Positions 23,279 to 34,424 of a stretch of 64,000 nt of DNA are shown in pieces (the stretch's first letter is position 1; each line of letters begins with the position of its first letter). Below the pieces are notes generated by a model. It saw only the letters and a list, made by a program, of their open reading frames with translations, made no database searches and was not told the origin of the DNA. The DNA lies in NCBI GenBank assembly GCA_023897205.1, contig JAHWDD010000004.1:4092001-4156000 (forward strand), in the 5' to 3' direction. The stretch is from Exophiala sp. HKRS030. Its lineage: Eukaryota > Ascomycota > Eurotiomycetes > Chaetothyriales > Herpotrichiellaceae. Made by a program: the position numbers and the translations under genes.

Positions 23279-24383
23279 ATGACCTCCAGGTTAATGCGCA
23301 AGCTTCCGAAAGCCACAACCCGTCCATCAGCTGCCTCATGGACCGGTAGACCTTCATCTACATTACCTGGTCGGCGCCGGCACAAGTCTACCTCAGCTGG
23401 CAATAGTTCTCCGCGTCAGATCCTACCCAAGAGACATCTGGCACAAGTCAGGCCAGAACCACTGTCAGAACTGTGGTTTACTGCTTCTTCACCGCGCTTC
23501 GGCCCTGCGGATGAACTGCTTGGGACCCCACCGCCGGGGAAGGACAATGACCACCAACCGCCGGACAAGCGACTGCTGAAACTGGGCAAAAGTGAGATTT
23601 CCCTTCCAAGCAGGACTTGCAAAGTGAACAAAAGTCTAACCAAAGATGATAGCACTACGACGACTGTCTCCTCTCCTGCCCGACATCCTCACGAAACCAC
23701 TCCCTCAAGAGATCCTCTCCCCGGACGTAACACTCCACCTCTTCCCCTCGACGCACCCCCATCTCCCGGCCGTCAAGGGCAAGGTCGCGTACCGAGCCGC
23801 GCTATGGACTTCCCCGGTCGCCTGGGGATGTGTACCCATCGTCGGAAACGTGAAGCTGAAGATCATCTCGGAAAAGATTGTCCGGACAGGGTACACATAC
23901 GCCATACCACAAGGCGACGATGACCCCGCGGACCTCAGCGCAGAAAAGCTGGTCGTGCGCTGGAAGACCGAACCCAAACAGAACGGCCACACCGCCGCGG
24001 CAGCCTCAGACCTCTCGGCGTCGTCGGCCGCGCAAGGCAACGAAACCTCCAACGGCGGCGTCAACAGAGGGCTGTCGAAATTGCTGGGTGGCGACAAGCC
24101 CATTTTCAACCTCAGCAACGACGACGACTTTGCCGGCCTGTTCATCTTCACGTTCGACTCCGAGGGTCGCATAGCGAGCCACACCATCGAGCACGCGGAC
24201 GAGGACAGCAGCTTCGACAAGACGAGCAAGGTGGTGACCCTCACCGACTGGCTGTTGGGCAAGGCCAGGTGGAACCGGGCCAAGGAGAAGGAGGAGGATC
24301 TCGTGCCAGGTCTGGCGATGCGAGTGTGCAGGGAAGAGTGGGACCTGGGAAGGAGACTTGGCCAAGGAAACGGCCACAGGTGA
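23279..24383 (+). CDS. Conserved fungal protein of unknown function, probable mitochondrial presequence
   Basis: Two exons (23279-23591, 23653-24383) join in frame to 347 residues; the intron has a TCTAAC branch site. The join yields KLGKTLRRLSPLLPDILTKPLPQEILSP, which reads as a continuous conserved segment. Residues 1-50 are basic, Ser/Thr-rich and without acids until late, as in mitochondrial targeting sequences. The core (about residues 105-280) has PDVTLHLFPSTHPHLPAVKG and VAYRAALWTSPVAWGCVPIVG, then an Ala/Ser/Asn-rich insertion and FAGLFIFTFDSEGRIASHTIEHAD, which resembles the beta strands of an NTF2/SnoaL-like fold. That fold guess is mine. I do not know a function. Confidence 0.8.
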
Positions 24384-24758
24384 GAGCGGACAGACTGAGC
24401 TCGCACCTGGCATTTTGTATCAAAAAGAGAAGAAAAGAACATGAGTTTGGCGAACAGTACCCGCCAGGTGGTTGATTATAATCTGTTGATACCCTCCACT
24501 CCGTGGAACGATGTAAATGAATCCTCTGCGAAAGCATGCGTTTTATGCACTCCACTTTTGACATATATTGCATTCTCACCAAGTAGCTAGCTACGCTATA
24601 GTTCAAGATGAGATCTCCCTCATCGACCATTTTTTTGAATGTGCTAAACAACATTGATATATCAAAACATCGACGTGACAGCTTGTTGTTTCATAACCGT
24701 CCATTCCTTCATTCTGCATGTGCGCCTTTCGACATGAACCTTAGCGTTTCATTGCTCC
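24384..24758. other. Convergent 3' flanks, 375 bp
   Basis: Lies between the stop of the conserved-unknown gene (plus) and the stop of the branching enzyme gene (minus). AT-rich with no coding frame; transcript ends of both genes are expected here. Confidence 0.4.
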
Positions 24759-27025
24759 TTACAATGTACTCTCAAGAGCCAGGACCTACACACACAGAGC
24801 CGTTAGCATATTGGCCAGATCGTCAAGTAAGGATTCAACGAGACTTACCAAAGCGGTCCTTGTTGGGATATAGACTTGGGTGAAATTCTTGCGGTTGTTC
24901 CATGGCATATCTGTGGTGAAGAATCTCGTCTCCTTCGCGTTGCGTCCGAGACCGCCGAACTGAGGATCGTCTGTGTCAAGCACGATCCTGTACACGCCTG
25001 GCACCTCGACGCCTACACGATAATCTGTATAGGACATGGTGGGATGGAAATTGAAGATCCAGAGCAGCCCGGCACGTTCGAATACGAGGACTTTGTCGGT
25101 CTCGTTCTTCAATGAGATGTATGCCTGTGGTGAGTGTAGCCATCCATACTTTTCCTCGGTCCATTGCATGCTACGGTCGAACTCGTTGAGAAACTTGTAT
25201 CGCAGTAGATGGTCTTCGGTCAAGTTCAGTTGGCGACGCGCGTACCAAAAGGAATTGTCGTTTCCTGCGCGCGGGAAGTCAAGCCATTCGGGATGTCCGA
25301 ATTCGTTGCCCTCGAAGTTGAGATACCCTTCGCCTCCCAGGGCATGGGTGACAAGGCGAATCATTTTGTGCAGGGACATTGCGCGCTCGATGGTAGGTGT
25401 AAATTCTGTTAGCGTCGACATATGTGTGTACATCTCTGCATCGGCGAGCCACATCATGAGACTTTTGTCGCCTACTAGGGCTTGATCATGCGATTCGCAA
25501 TACGCAATCGTCTTTTCGCCGTGGCGACGGTTGGTCAAAGTGAATGCAATATTGCCAATATCCCACTGGTCGTCGGACTTTTCTTTCAATAGTTTGATGT
25601 ACATGTCCGGCACGGCCATGGCAAGGCGGTAGTCAAATCCCACACCTCCAAGGGAGAGCTTCAAGCAGAGCGCTGGCATGCCTGAAACATCTTCAGCGAT
25701 GGTGATGCAATGTGGATATATGTTGTGAAGCATTTCGTTAGCGAGCATCAGGTAGACAACACCATCCTCGTCAACAGATGGGCCAAAGTATTCGTGGTAG
25801 CCGCCTGAGAATCCCGTACCGATGCCATGATGTGTATAGAGCATGGATGTTACGCCATCGAAGCGGAAGCCGTCGAATTGGTATTCCTCCATCCAGAAGC
25901 GAAGGTTGGAAAGCAGGAAACGGAGAACCTCGTGGTGGCCGTAGTTGAAGAGCCTCGAGTCCCACAACTCGTGACGACCTTTGGCTCCTTCGTGGAAGTA
26001 GAGATGATCACTGCCATCAAACATGTTGAGTCCGTCGAGGGTGTTCTTGCTGGCGTGAGAGTGGACGACGTCTAGCAGAATGGTGATACCCATGCCATGG
26101 GCAGTGTCTATGAGCTCTTTCAAATCGTCGGGGGTGCCGTATCTCGAGCTCGCGGCGAAGAACGAGTTCACCTGGTACCCAAAGCTGGCATAGTAGGCAT
26201 GTTCCATGATAGCCATCAGCTGTATGACGTTGTAGCCCAGCCATTTGATTCTCGGTAACATATTCTTTGTGAATTCCTTGTAGGTAGCGACTTTGAGATC
26301 TGGCGAGGAGATGCCAACATGCGCTTCATATATCCGGACGCTCTTGGGATACGGAGGGCGAGGGTTCTTGAAAACATATCTCTCCGATTGAGGGGGATTC
26401 CAAAGCACGGCTTCGTAGACTGGGGAGACGGAAAGATCTTGCGTGACTCTTGTAATCCAAGCTGGGATCCTCTCTATTCTTTCTCCTCCGGGTATAACCA
26501 TCGAGATTTTCAACTTGGTGTTGTGGGATATGGCAGGCACTCCGTCTTTTGCAGGGAGATGCAGCTCCCATACACCAAAATGATTTTTCTTCATTGGGTG
26601 AGAGTCTCTGTTCCAATTGTTGAACTCTCCGATCAGGTAGGCTTGCTCAGCATTTGGTGCCCATTCACTGTCATCAGGTCAGCTACTCGATCGAAACAGC
26701 TAGCCTTGGCCGCATACCGGTATGTTATATCTCCATTGGGACTGAAGGTGAAGCCCATATTCTCGTATCCTCGACTGAATTTCTCTAGCCCACCCTCCGT
26801 CTCGTCAATTGACTTGATCCACTTTTGAGCTTTAGCAAAACGGTGTTTGAGGGCGTCCCTGAAGGGTTCGAGCCACGGGTCGAGTTGAATTACGCCTGTA
26901 GTAAGAGTCAGCAAAGAACTGAAGTATGTTGTTGTCGTCCTTGACGTACCTGTACCATCAGGTGCAGCACCACCTGCCGCCGGTGCCGCCATGACGGAAT
27001 TCTCTGAAGCTTGGTTCAATGCCAT
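24759..27025 (-). CDS. GLC3: 1,4-alpha-glucan (glycogen) branching enzyme
   Basis: Four exons (27025-26950, 26895-26718, 26667-24849, 24785-24759) join in frame to 699 residues, the normal length for fungal branching enzymes. It transfers a maltooligosaccharide from an alpha-1,4 chain to form alpha-1,6 branches in glycogen, in the cytosol. The N-terminal carbohydrate-binding module 48 region has [20 protein letters not shown]. The GH13 barrel shows DVVHSH (about 284-289), the nucleophile Asp355 in [10 protein letters not shown], the acid/base Glu410 in ITIAEDVSG, and Asp479 in ESHDQ. The last intron is easily missed: reading through it would replace the native tail LVLALESTL by 20 unrelated residues. 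The start at 27025 is the first in-frame ATG. Confidence 0.97.
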
Positions 27026-27976
27026 AGTGAAGGGCACGAGCTTCGAGCTTGTAGGGGTTCGAGGTGCAGAAGGGAGAAGGGGAAATCGTGTTTGTAACAA
27101 TGGGAGTATTCTGGTGATCAATAAGTCTTTATTTCACCCCTTCTGAAAGCAATGAAGACGGTGGAGGGTTCTGGGGACCCTGACGCAAAATGTTGAATGG
27201 CAATGAGCTGTTTACTCGCTTGTGGCATGAGATCGATGTTAGCGAAGGTGTTTACGGGCGAGATGACATCAGTTGTGGGGGGAGCTTCATGGGCACCACA
27301 GGCATCGCAGGCGCCTAAAAACACCAAAGGGGCGTCCCGACCAAATCCAACCCCGCCAAAAACTGCACATGCTTTAACTGCCTCCGAGAGTTTTTCCGTT
27401 CCGATGTCTTTCAGGCGCTATGCCAATGAGAAGTATTCGAGGCATTTAAAAACAATGACAGTAGGCCTAGACGTTTCCTACACGAATCCTAGACCTAGTC
27501 TCATAGAAGTCACCATACCATCGGTGGTCAACTCGGATTAACCATCGTCCTGTCTCGCCGCAGGAGCTAAGAAGCCGTATGCCACGATGTCGTATCACAA
27601 TGTGATGCGACCGAAAAGTGTGACCATGGGACGAGACATTACGGCTCCTAGGGCTCAAATTGATATGCAGCTTAATACACAAGGCTTTTACCATGTAGTC
27701 AGAAACACTGAATGCCCGTATACTCCAGATCGCGGTACTGAGATGTCCTGAATGAGCCAGTGCACGTGACCGTCTGGAATGGCATGACACACTTGCATGC
27801 GGAGAGACGGCGATCTATCGCGCTATCTCCTTCGTAACCCTGGTGAGCCTATGACTATCAAGACGGCCAGGCGTGGAGCTCCGCATGCGTCGACTCATCC
27901 TGAGATTCATCTTCTCAACATTTGGCCACACAACGTATGAGGAACATCATCATCTGTCAAGAAGCACATCGCTGCT
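27026..27976. promoter_or_regulatory. Divergent promoter between branching enzyme and ClpX genes
   Basis: About 950 bp between the two start codons. No coding frame is supported. No recognised regulatory motif beyond its divergent setting. Confidence 0.45.
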
Positions 27977-29833
27977 ATGCAGGCTTTCGGTGCGCTGCCA
28001 GTCTTCCTTTGCCCTGCCGTTGACGGCACTATGGCTGCGTCTTCTGCCGCCATCCCCCATCGACTGCGAACTTCCTATATTGCCTTGAGCAGACGGTCCC
28101 TCTCCAGCAGCCGCACCCGTCCATCTTCGTCACAATTCCGCCGTTCTGATTTCGCAAATCAACCCTTCACCGGATCATATGAGCCTGGACAGCCTACCAG
28201 TGGCCCGCTGGGCGGGGCGGCATCTTACACTACGCCGAGACTTACACCCAAGATGCTAAAGCAGCACCTGGATCAATTTGTCGTTGGCCAAGAAAGGAGT
28301 AAGAAAGTGCTTAGTGTGGCGGTCTTCAATCACTATCAGAGGATACAAGAGTTGCAACGCAGGGAGGAGGAGGAGGAAGAGTTAATGGCACAAAGAGAGC
28401 GAAGGGAGCGCCACCCAGTCGAGGATGAATTTCCTGGTCAACAAGCTACCATCCGACTAGGTAGTAGCCGTGTCTCCTCATTCGACGCACGACCGAGTGG
28501 AATGCCCTTGGTAGATACAAGCCCTCTTACCCTGGAAAAATCAAATATATTGTTACTGGGCCCCAGTGGCGTTGGGAAGACACTCATGGCGAAAACGTTG
28601 GCGAGAGTCTTATCAGTGCCATTTTCCATGTCAGATTGCACTCCTTTTACACAAGCAGGCTATATAGGTGAAGACGCCGAAGTCTGTGTCCATCGTCTAT
28701 TGGCTGCTGCCAATTACGACGTTGAGAAAGCAGAACGGGGAATAATATGTCTGGATGAAGTCGATAAGATTGCCACGGCCAAAGTCAGTCACGGCAAAGA
28801 CGTCTCCGGAGAGGGCGTACAACAAGCCTTGTTAAAGATCATTGAGGGGACAACCATTCAGATACAGGCCAAACCTGAACGAAACGCCCCTCGGGCAGGC
28901 GGTCAATCACAGAGTTACCCGACGAATAGTCCTTTGGGCGCAGGATTCTCGACTGGAGGAGGTGGTGGTGCAGCTACACCTGCAAAGGGCGAGGTTTACA
29001 ACGTCAGAACAGATAATATTCTGTTCATCTTCAGTGGTGCTTTTGTCGGTCTCCAAAAGCATGTTCTGGACCGGCTAACGAAGGGAAGCATTGGGTTTGG
29101 TGCCAGTGTGCGCTCGAGCTCCAACTTACGGTCCTATGCTCGAGATCAAAAGTCTACAGACAACGCTCCCGTGCCTATTCTGCCGGGTTCGCAGGAAGAA
29201 GAGCTATACCGAAAGCACCTACCATTCTTCACCCCAGCACCAGCGCCTGAAGACCACACAGTGGATGGCATGTCGGCTGAGTTGAACTATTTCAATGCTC
29301 TGGATTTGGTCACTCCTGCCGATCTCCAATCTTATGGATTCATTCCTGAACTAATTGGGCGGATACCTACGACAACTGCGTTGTCCGCTCTAACACATTC
29401 CATGCTCTTGCGGATCTTAACAGAGCCACGGAATAGTCTGGTGGCTCAATATGTTACGCTCTTTTCACTGTCCGGCATTGAGCTTCGACTTACCACCCCT
29501 GCATTGCACGTTGTCGCTTCAAATGCACTCACTATGGGTACCGGAGCACGAGCCTTACGAACCGAGATGGAGACTATTCTTGGAGACGCTATGTTCGAAG
29601 CACCAGGGAGCAGTGTGAAGTATGTATTGGTTACCGAGCGAGTAGCCAAACGAGAGGAAGGTGCAGTCTATTTTGGCAGAGGGCAGGGCGGAAAGTTTCA
29701 TGCCATGATTGCTCAGGAAGAAGGTGATTGGGAAGACCAACAGAAGCGCAACAACCCCAAGAAGAGTGAGAGCATAACTGCTAGCTTTGAAGATTGGAGG
29801 ACAAAGACCACGGTGGCGGCTGGGAGTGGCTGA
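27977..29833 (+). CDS. MCX1: Mitochondrial ClpX-type AAA+ unfoldase (Mcx1)
   Basis: A single exon encodes 618 residues. The N-terminus (about 60 residues, basic and Ser-rich, RRSLSSSRTRPSSSQFRR) is a mitochondrial presequence; an in-frame ATG at 28031 could also serve as start. The N-terminal zinc-binding domain of bacterial ClpX is absent, as in yeast Mcx1. LTPKMLKQHLDQFVVGQERS begins the AAA+ module; Walker A is GPSGVGKT (195-202), the pore loop GYIG is at 228-231, Walker B is IICLDE (256-261), and the arginine-finger box is IPELIGRIP (about 455-463). Two low-complexity insertions are present: an acidic/Arg stretch near 125-150 and a Gly/Ser/Pro stretch near 305-340 between Walker B and sensor 1. 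It unfolds matrix proteins using ATP; whether a ClpP partner exists cannot be seen here. Confidence 0.95.
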   Translation: MQAFGALPVFLCPAVDGTMAASSAAIPHRLRTSYIALSRRSLSSSRTRPSSSQFRRSDFANQPFTGSYEPGQPTSGPLGGAASYTTPRLTPKMLKQHLDQFVVGQERSKKVLSVAVFNHYQRIQELQRREEEEEELMAQRERRERHPVEDEFPGQQATIRLGSSRVSSFDARPSGMPLVDTSPLTLEKSNILLLGPSGVGKTLMAKTLARVLSVPFSMSDCTPFTQAGYIGEDAEVCVHRLLAAANYDVEKAERGIICLDEVDKIATAKVSHGKDVSGEGVQQALLKIIEGTTIQIQAKPERNAPRAGGQSQSYPTNSPLGAGFSTGGGGGAATPAKGEVYNVRTDNILFIFSGAFVGLQKHVLDRLTKGSIGFGASVRSSSNLRSYARDQKSTDNAPVPILPGSQEEELYRKHLPFFTPAPAPEDHTVDGMSAELNYFNALDLVTPADLQSYGFIPELIGRIPTTTALSALTHSMLLRILTEPRNSLVAQYVTLFSLSGIELRLTTPALHVVASNALTMGTGARALRTEMETILGDAMFEAPGSSVKYVLVTERVAKREEGAVYFGRGQGGKFHAMIAQEEGDWEDQQKRNNPKKSESITASFEDWRTKTTVAAGSG

Positions 29834-30671
29834 ATGTTGCTGTTTGTCAGTCAACCGCTTTTGATGACAGAATTCGATCAATGGTGATGATAATGATGCA
29901 TTCTTACTTGCTGATTCTCTCTCTTGACCGCTTGCTACGACTCTTGTTCCGAAGCTAAGAATGACAATGCAATCACTGTATCTTTATCACCAACACACGA
30001 GGGAGGCAGATAGCTTTTTGAGACATCGAGCATCTCAAATTGGTCTTGTTAGAGCTTTCATGGGCTCACTCGAATACAGAAATGTAGTTGAATAGCCCGT
30101 AGCCAAATTATTTCGTGTGGTGAACCACGAAACACTCGCTTCAGATGACCGGGTTTTGAATAGTAGTGCGTACTCAATCATTCTCAAGAGGGTAATGTAT
30201 TGGACATGAGCCAAATGTCAATTACTACAAGTACTAAATCACCAGACTCTGGTCTGGACTGTGACCTCAACTTCTGGTATTGTATGGCCAGGCTGATCGT
30301 AAAAGGGGCCGGGAAAAAGGGGGTTCGGGTATGGCGAGTAAAAATACTGCGGATCTCCGCCGATATCGCGTGGACATACGGCGGTTGGTCTTACACTTTG
30401 CGTACTGTATGCATTGCGCTTCGAGGAATGTATCCTCTTTTCGTCCTCTTCCCATCTCACCATTATTTCTCGTTCCTGCATTTCTCGCCCTTTTTTCTCT
30501 CTCTCTCTCTGTGCGGCTTGTATCAAAAAGTATTTCTATCTTCTATTAATAGCATTCGACGAACGCGCCGGTCGCTTCGTTCACCCATTCCCTTATTAGA
30601 CCCGATCAGAAGCTGTCCTTTGCTACACTTTCGCAGTTAACAATACGACTTTGACGACTTCACGAAAGATC
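29834..30671. other. 840 bp intergenic region
   Basis: Holds the 3' flank of the ClpX gene and the promoter of the MFS gene at 30672. A CT dinucleotide run lies near 30497-30512 and the last 250 bp are pyrimidine-rich. A 146-codon open frame (30200-30640, plus) spans it, but about half is the CT-rich tract read as Phe/Ser/Leu, and it is not called. Confidence 0.45.
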
Positions 30672-32074
30672 ATGGAACGACAGCCACCTCAGCAAAGAAA
30701 GAAGATTCTTCGAGTTCTCTTCATCTCTCTGTTGTTGGACTTGGTATGAACTCCTTCGCCGCCTCTAACGAAGGCGTAGACAAAGTACTGACCGACAGCT
30801 AGATCTCATTCACATTCATCCTTCCACTGTTCCCTTCGCTGCTCACCTTCTACCGCAACCTCGAAGCGCACCCGCACAGCACGTTGAACAGAATCTTGCA
30901 CTATCTCAATGCCTACAAACAATCCTTTGCCGTTCCCATCAATGAAAAATACGACATAATACTCCTCGGCGGCGCACTTGGCTCGCTCTTCTCCCTTCTC
31001 CAGGCCATCGCGTCCCCCATCATTGGTCGCGCCTCGGACAAATATGGCCGCCGTACCGCTCTCCTCTGCAGTATGGCCGGCAACATCGCCTCCGTCGCAC
31101 TTTGGTGTGTGGCCGTCGATTTCCGCACCTTCCTCCTGTCTCGAGTCGTTGGTGGTCTAAGCGAAGGCAATGTGCAACTGGCGACGGCGATCGCAACAGA
31201 TATAAGCACTCCGGAACAAAGAGGCTCGACGATGGCTCTTGTGGGCGCATGCTTCAGCGTCGCCTTCACATTCGGACCGGCGCTTGGGGCGGGACTCGCG
31301 AGTATAACGACGGTCGCGGCAAACCCCTTCGCGACGGCCGCCGGGTTTAGCTTATTCCTCATTATCGTCGAGACGGTGTATTTGTACTATGCATTGCCAG
31401 AGACGAGGCCCATCGCGCCGAAAGAACAGAACTCATCCACCGATTCCAAAGGCAAAAAGGAGCGAACGACGGCGGAAACATTCAAACACACAAACAACAC
31501 CGCCATTCTAAACGCAATTCACTTCCTCTTCCTCCTCCCCTTTTCGGGACTCGAATTCTCACTACCGTTCTTGATCACGTCGGTACTGTACCCGGACCAT
31601 GCATCACCCTCGAAACTAAATGGTCGGTTACTGGGGTTCATCGGGCTCATCGCATCACTCCTCCAAGGCTCGATCGTTCGGCGCCTCCCGCCCTTGACGG
31701 TGGTCCGCGTCGGGGTAGTGTCGTGTACGATTGCGTTCTTCATGCTCTCACGTGTGCAGGATACCAATGGTCTGTACGTTGCCGGTGCTCTACTGGCAGT
31801 CACTTCGGCGACGGTCGTCACGGGCTTGAACAGCCTGGGAAGTTTCGAGGCGAGGGAGGAAAACCGTGGGCAAGTGCTGGGTTCGTTACGAAGTTGGGGA
31901 CAGTTTGGGAGGGCATTTGGTCCCGTTGTATTTTGTACCTTGTTCTGGTGGGTCGGACGTGAGGCGGCTTATCTTGTGGGTGGGTGTTGCATGTTGACGG
32001 TCACGATGGCATTGTTTGCACTGTTGAAGGCGCCGAAGATCGAGAAGAAAGCACAAGCATCCAAATTGGAGTAG
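30672..32074 (+). CDS. MFS transporter, TetA/MFSD10-like
   Basis: Two exons (30672-30743, 30803-32074) join in frame to 447 residues. The protein has a very short N-terminus, about 12 hydrophobic segments and the motif-A loop GRASDKYGRR (about 99-108) followed by GGLSEGNVQLATAIATDIST, which together place it with the TetA-like/MFSD10 group, not with the DHA1 proteins elsewhere in this window. A charged loop (about residues 200-225, KEQNSSTDSKGKKERTTAE) separates the two six-helix halves. It is a membrane carrier of unknown substrate, probably on an internal or plasma membrane. Splicing of the first intron is needed to connect the start ATG to helix 1 (LDL|ISFTFILPLF). Confidence 0.9.
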
Positions 32075-32345
32075 AAGATGGATCCAATCAAAATTCGTTT
32101 TGGCAATGACAACCTACTCTGATGCAATTTGGATGCATATGGAATGGTTGGTATTTCTCATGCTCCCGTGTACAGCCATGTTTTCGAGTCTTGTGCCGAA
32201 GACATCAAAAAGATGAACACGAGATACTCCCCGGATCATTCGTACCGGTCGGTACCCCAAAGAACACCACAGCAACGCCAGCGAGCATATTGACAAACGT
32301 CATCATGCAATAGTTGAAAATGACTGATGATCACGGAGTAGGTGA

Positions 32346-32771
32346 TTAGCCAAGAAGCCAGAACCATAGGTACTCGAGACTGAACAAAGGAGGACGGGAA
32401 TGGTCATACAAGTCCTGATTCTTCTTCACCCTGTAAACCTCATACTTTATCGTCTTGAGATCCACCTTTGGGTTTGTCTTGCAGTGCATGTCGAGAATGA
32501 TGTGCATCTTTGTGGGCGTTTCGTTCAATGGAGCCACGAGGTGGGAAACGTAGTCATCCTGAGGGTCTAAGCCAACCAGGGTGAAAAACCTGGCGATGAT
32601 GGCTCCTTCTTCGACCTCGTACGTGGCTGGAAATCGAAAGACAATACGCCTCGCGTCAGGGTGCTGCTGCATGTTGATGGTGATGGTGATGGTGATGGTG
32701 ATGATGATGGAGTTGGGTGTAGGATCATTACTTTCTAGCCTTGTAACAAGTCGTTGTTCTTTACTGAGCAT
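32346..32771 (-). CDS. Hypothetical small protein (doubtful)
   Basis: A 141-codon frame starts with ATG at 32771; a second in-frame ATG at 32672 would give 108 residues. The segment between them contains alternating Ile/Thr produced by a TGATGG tandem repeat, so the shorter version is more likely. The remainder (RRIVFRFPATYEVEEGAIIARFF) has protein-like composition but matches no family I know. There is no intron evidence and the flanks are repeat-rich. It could be a young gene, a gene fragment or chance. Confidence 0.3.
   Translation of the reverse strand: MLSKEQRLVTRLESNDPTPNSIIITITITITINMQQHPDARRIVFRFPATYEVEEGAIIARFFTLVGLDPQDDYVSHLVAPLNETPTKMHIILDMHCKTNPKVDLKTIKYEVYRVKKNQDLYDHSRPPLFSLEYLWFWLLG
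32675..32710. repeat. TGATGG microsatellite
   Basis: Five or so copies of TGATGG followed by GATGAT lie inside the doubtful small ORF on the opposite strand, where they read as an Ile/Thr run. Confidence 0.7.
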
Positions 32772-33830
32772 TGTGGAAGATGATGTTGATCAGAGAGTCT
32801 CCCCAACCTTTTCGATGTCCCAACATGGCCAAAAAGCCTGGAGGACATGAGCCCGTAAAGCCAACGGCCTAGGAACTTTAAGACATGGTTTTAGGTGGTA
32901 GGCCGTTTAGGTGCAGCTTCTCCTGTGTTTTCTTTTTCGGTAGTCCGTATCTGCTTGGGCTTTTACGGAGTACATGGAGTACGGTATCTGGTTGTCGTAG
33001 TACCCTTGATCCACCAAAAACTCATCTCGACATCCAACAAAGGGGGAAGGGGGGCTCAACTCTGAAGAATTTCCTTTTCTCGCTTCATAACAATTTTTTA
33101 TAACACAAGGATAGTCAGTCGATCATTTCTTCAGACCCTAATATAATAAAAATGATGGATCCTCCAGCTTTCGCACCAAATATGACTTGTACGGAGACAA
33201 TCCTGATGGATTTTCCATCATCCACAAGTTCTCCGTACGGAGAGTACGGACGACCGACCAACGTAATGTGTCGTTGATCTGCTGCACCACGGACTTTGAA
33301 GTTACAGTACGGAGTAAATAAGGTACTCCGTATGATACGGAATATATCCGTAATGAACAATATAAAAATATAATTCTCTCACGTCGATCGTTTTATTGCA
33401 ACAAACAGTATGGGTGACGAAGGTATCTCTCTCTCTCTCTGCCACAGCTCTTCATAACCATAACGGAGTATTCGCAATGGCTCTGGACAGTAGATCCGGA
33501 AGGACCATGATCGAGTCAAAAAAAAAAATCACACTCCGATGCGAAACAATGGATGTTGTTGACGAGCATAACCTGAGGTCCGTTACGACTACAAAACGAT
33601 ATCCACCTACGAGACCGACCGATCGGTCCAAGGCGAGATCCTACGAGACACAATCACTCCATACTAGGGATTCCCTCGCTACGAAATGGATCTCACTTGG
33701 AAATCACCTTTCCATCCGGTAGGTTAAATAAATATACGGACAATGTCACCTTTTGCTTTCAAGTACGGTATCTCATCACCTTCTCTCCCTCCCTCCCTGC
33801 CTGAAAGAAACGACACACCTCCTACCAAAG
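32772..33830. other. 1.06 kb non-coding stretch with TACGGAGTA motifs
   Basis: Located upstream of the DUF4267-like gene. It has exact TACGGAGTA-type copies at 32964, 33308 and 33324, a 14-bp perfect palindrome TCTCCGTACGGAGA at 33230-33243, a CT run near 33426-33440 and CCCT repeats just before the gene. No coding frame is supported. Confidence 0.5.
33308..33332. repeat. Inverted pair of TACGGAGTA motifs
   Basis: TACGGAGTA (33308-33316) faces TACTCCGTA (33324-33332) across a 7-bp spacer, so the two arms could pair as a hairpin. Confidence 0.7.
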
Positions 33831-34361
33831 ATGGATCCACTCACCATTCAGGTCCTACTTCCCTACATTGCTCGTCTGGCGACCTTTTTCGTCGCCATCA
33901 TATCCATAGCGGCGGGGGTTCGATCTATCTTGAAACCGATCGACTTTGCAACATCATTCGGTTTCCCACCTCCACGACTCTCTTGGAGACAAATATCACA
34001 AGACCCAAAGACACCAATATCGAATGAAAAGAGCACGGTTGGCGATCAATTCAAATCCCTACGGTCCGAATCCGAATCCGAACCATCTCCATCTACGACA
34101 TCAACCAAGCCGTCGACGGACTCGACGAACCCATTCGTCCCGGTCGTGGGCGTACGCAACATCGCCTTGGGTCTCTCGATCCTGGCATTCACCGTCCTCG
34201 ACGAGGTCCACGCCACCGGTGTCCTCTTGCTCTGCAACCTCGTCAGCATGGCGGGAGACACCGTCCTGTGTCACCGTCGAGGGACGCAAGGGTCCGAGTC
34301 GTCGCACCTCGTGGCCACGTTGTTGTTTGCCGGGCTGGGGAGTTATAATGTTTTACAATGA
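33831..34361 (+). CDS. Small membrane protein, DUF4267-like
   Basis: Single exon, 176 residues, starting at the ATG at 33831 (context AAAGATGG). Hydrophobic segments lie near residues 8-30 (LLPYIARLATFFVAIISIAAGV), about 105-125 (VVGVRNIALGLSILAFTVLD), 130-145 and at the C-terminus, with a Ser/Thr/Pro-rich polar insertion at about 65-95. The pattern PxxRSILKPIDFATSFGFPP, NPFVPVVGVRNIALG and AGDTVLCHR resembles the DUF4267 family of small four-helix fungal and bacterial proteins. Function unknown. Confidence 0.75.
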   Translation: MDPLTIQVLLPYIARLATFFVAIISIAAGVRSILKPIDFATSFGFPPPRLSWRQISQDPKTPISNEKSTVGDQFKSLRSESESEPSPSTTSTKPSTDSTNPFVPVVGVRNIALGLSILAFTVLDEVHATGVLLLCNLVSMAGDTVLCHRRGTQGSESSHLVATLLFAGLGSYNVLQ

Positions 34362-34389
34362 TGAAGCCGAGAGAACATTGTTGGTTGAC

Positions 34390-34424
<35 letters not shown>

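Noticed and set aside
22749..23282. 177-codon plus-strand frame upstream of the conserved-unknown gene
   Set aside because: Composition is not protein-like, it overlaps the next start codon and lies in a divergent promoter.
30200..30640. 146-codon plus-strand frame
   Set aside because: Half is CT-rich promoter sequence read as Phe/Ser/Leu; no family resemblance.
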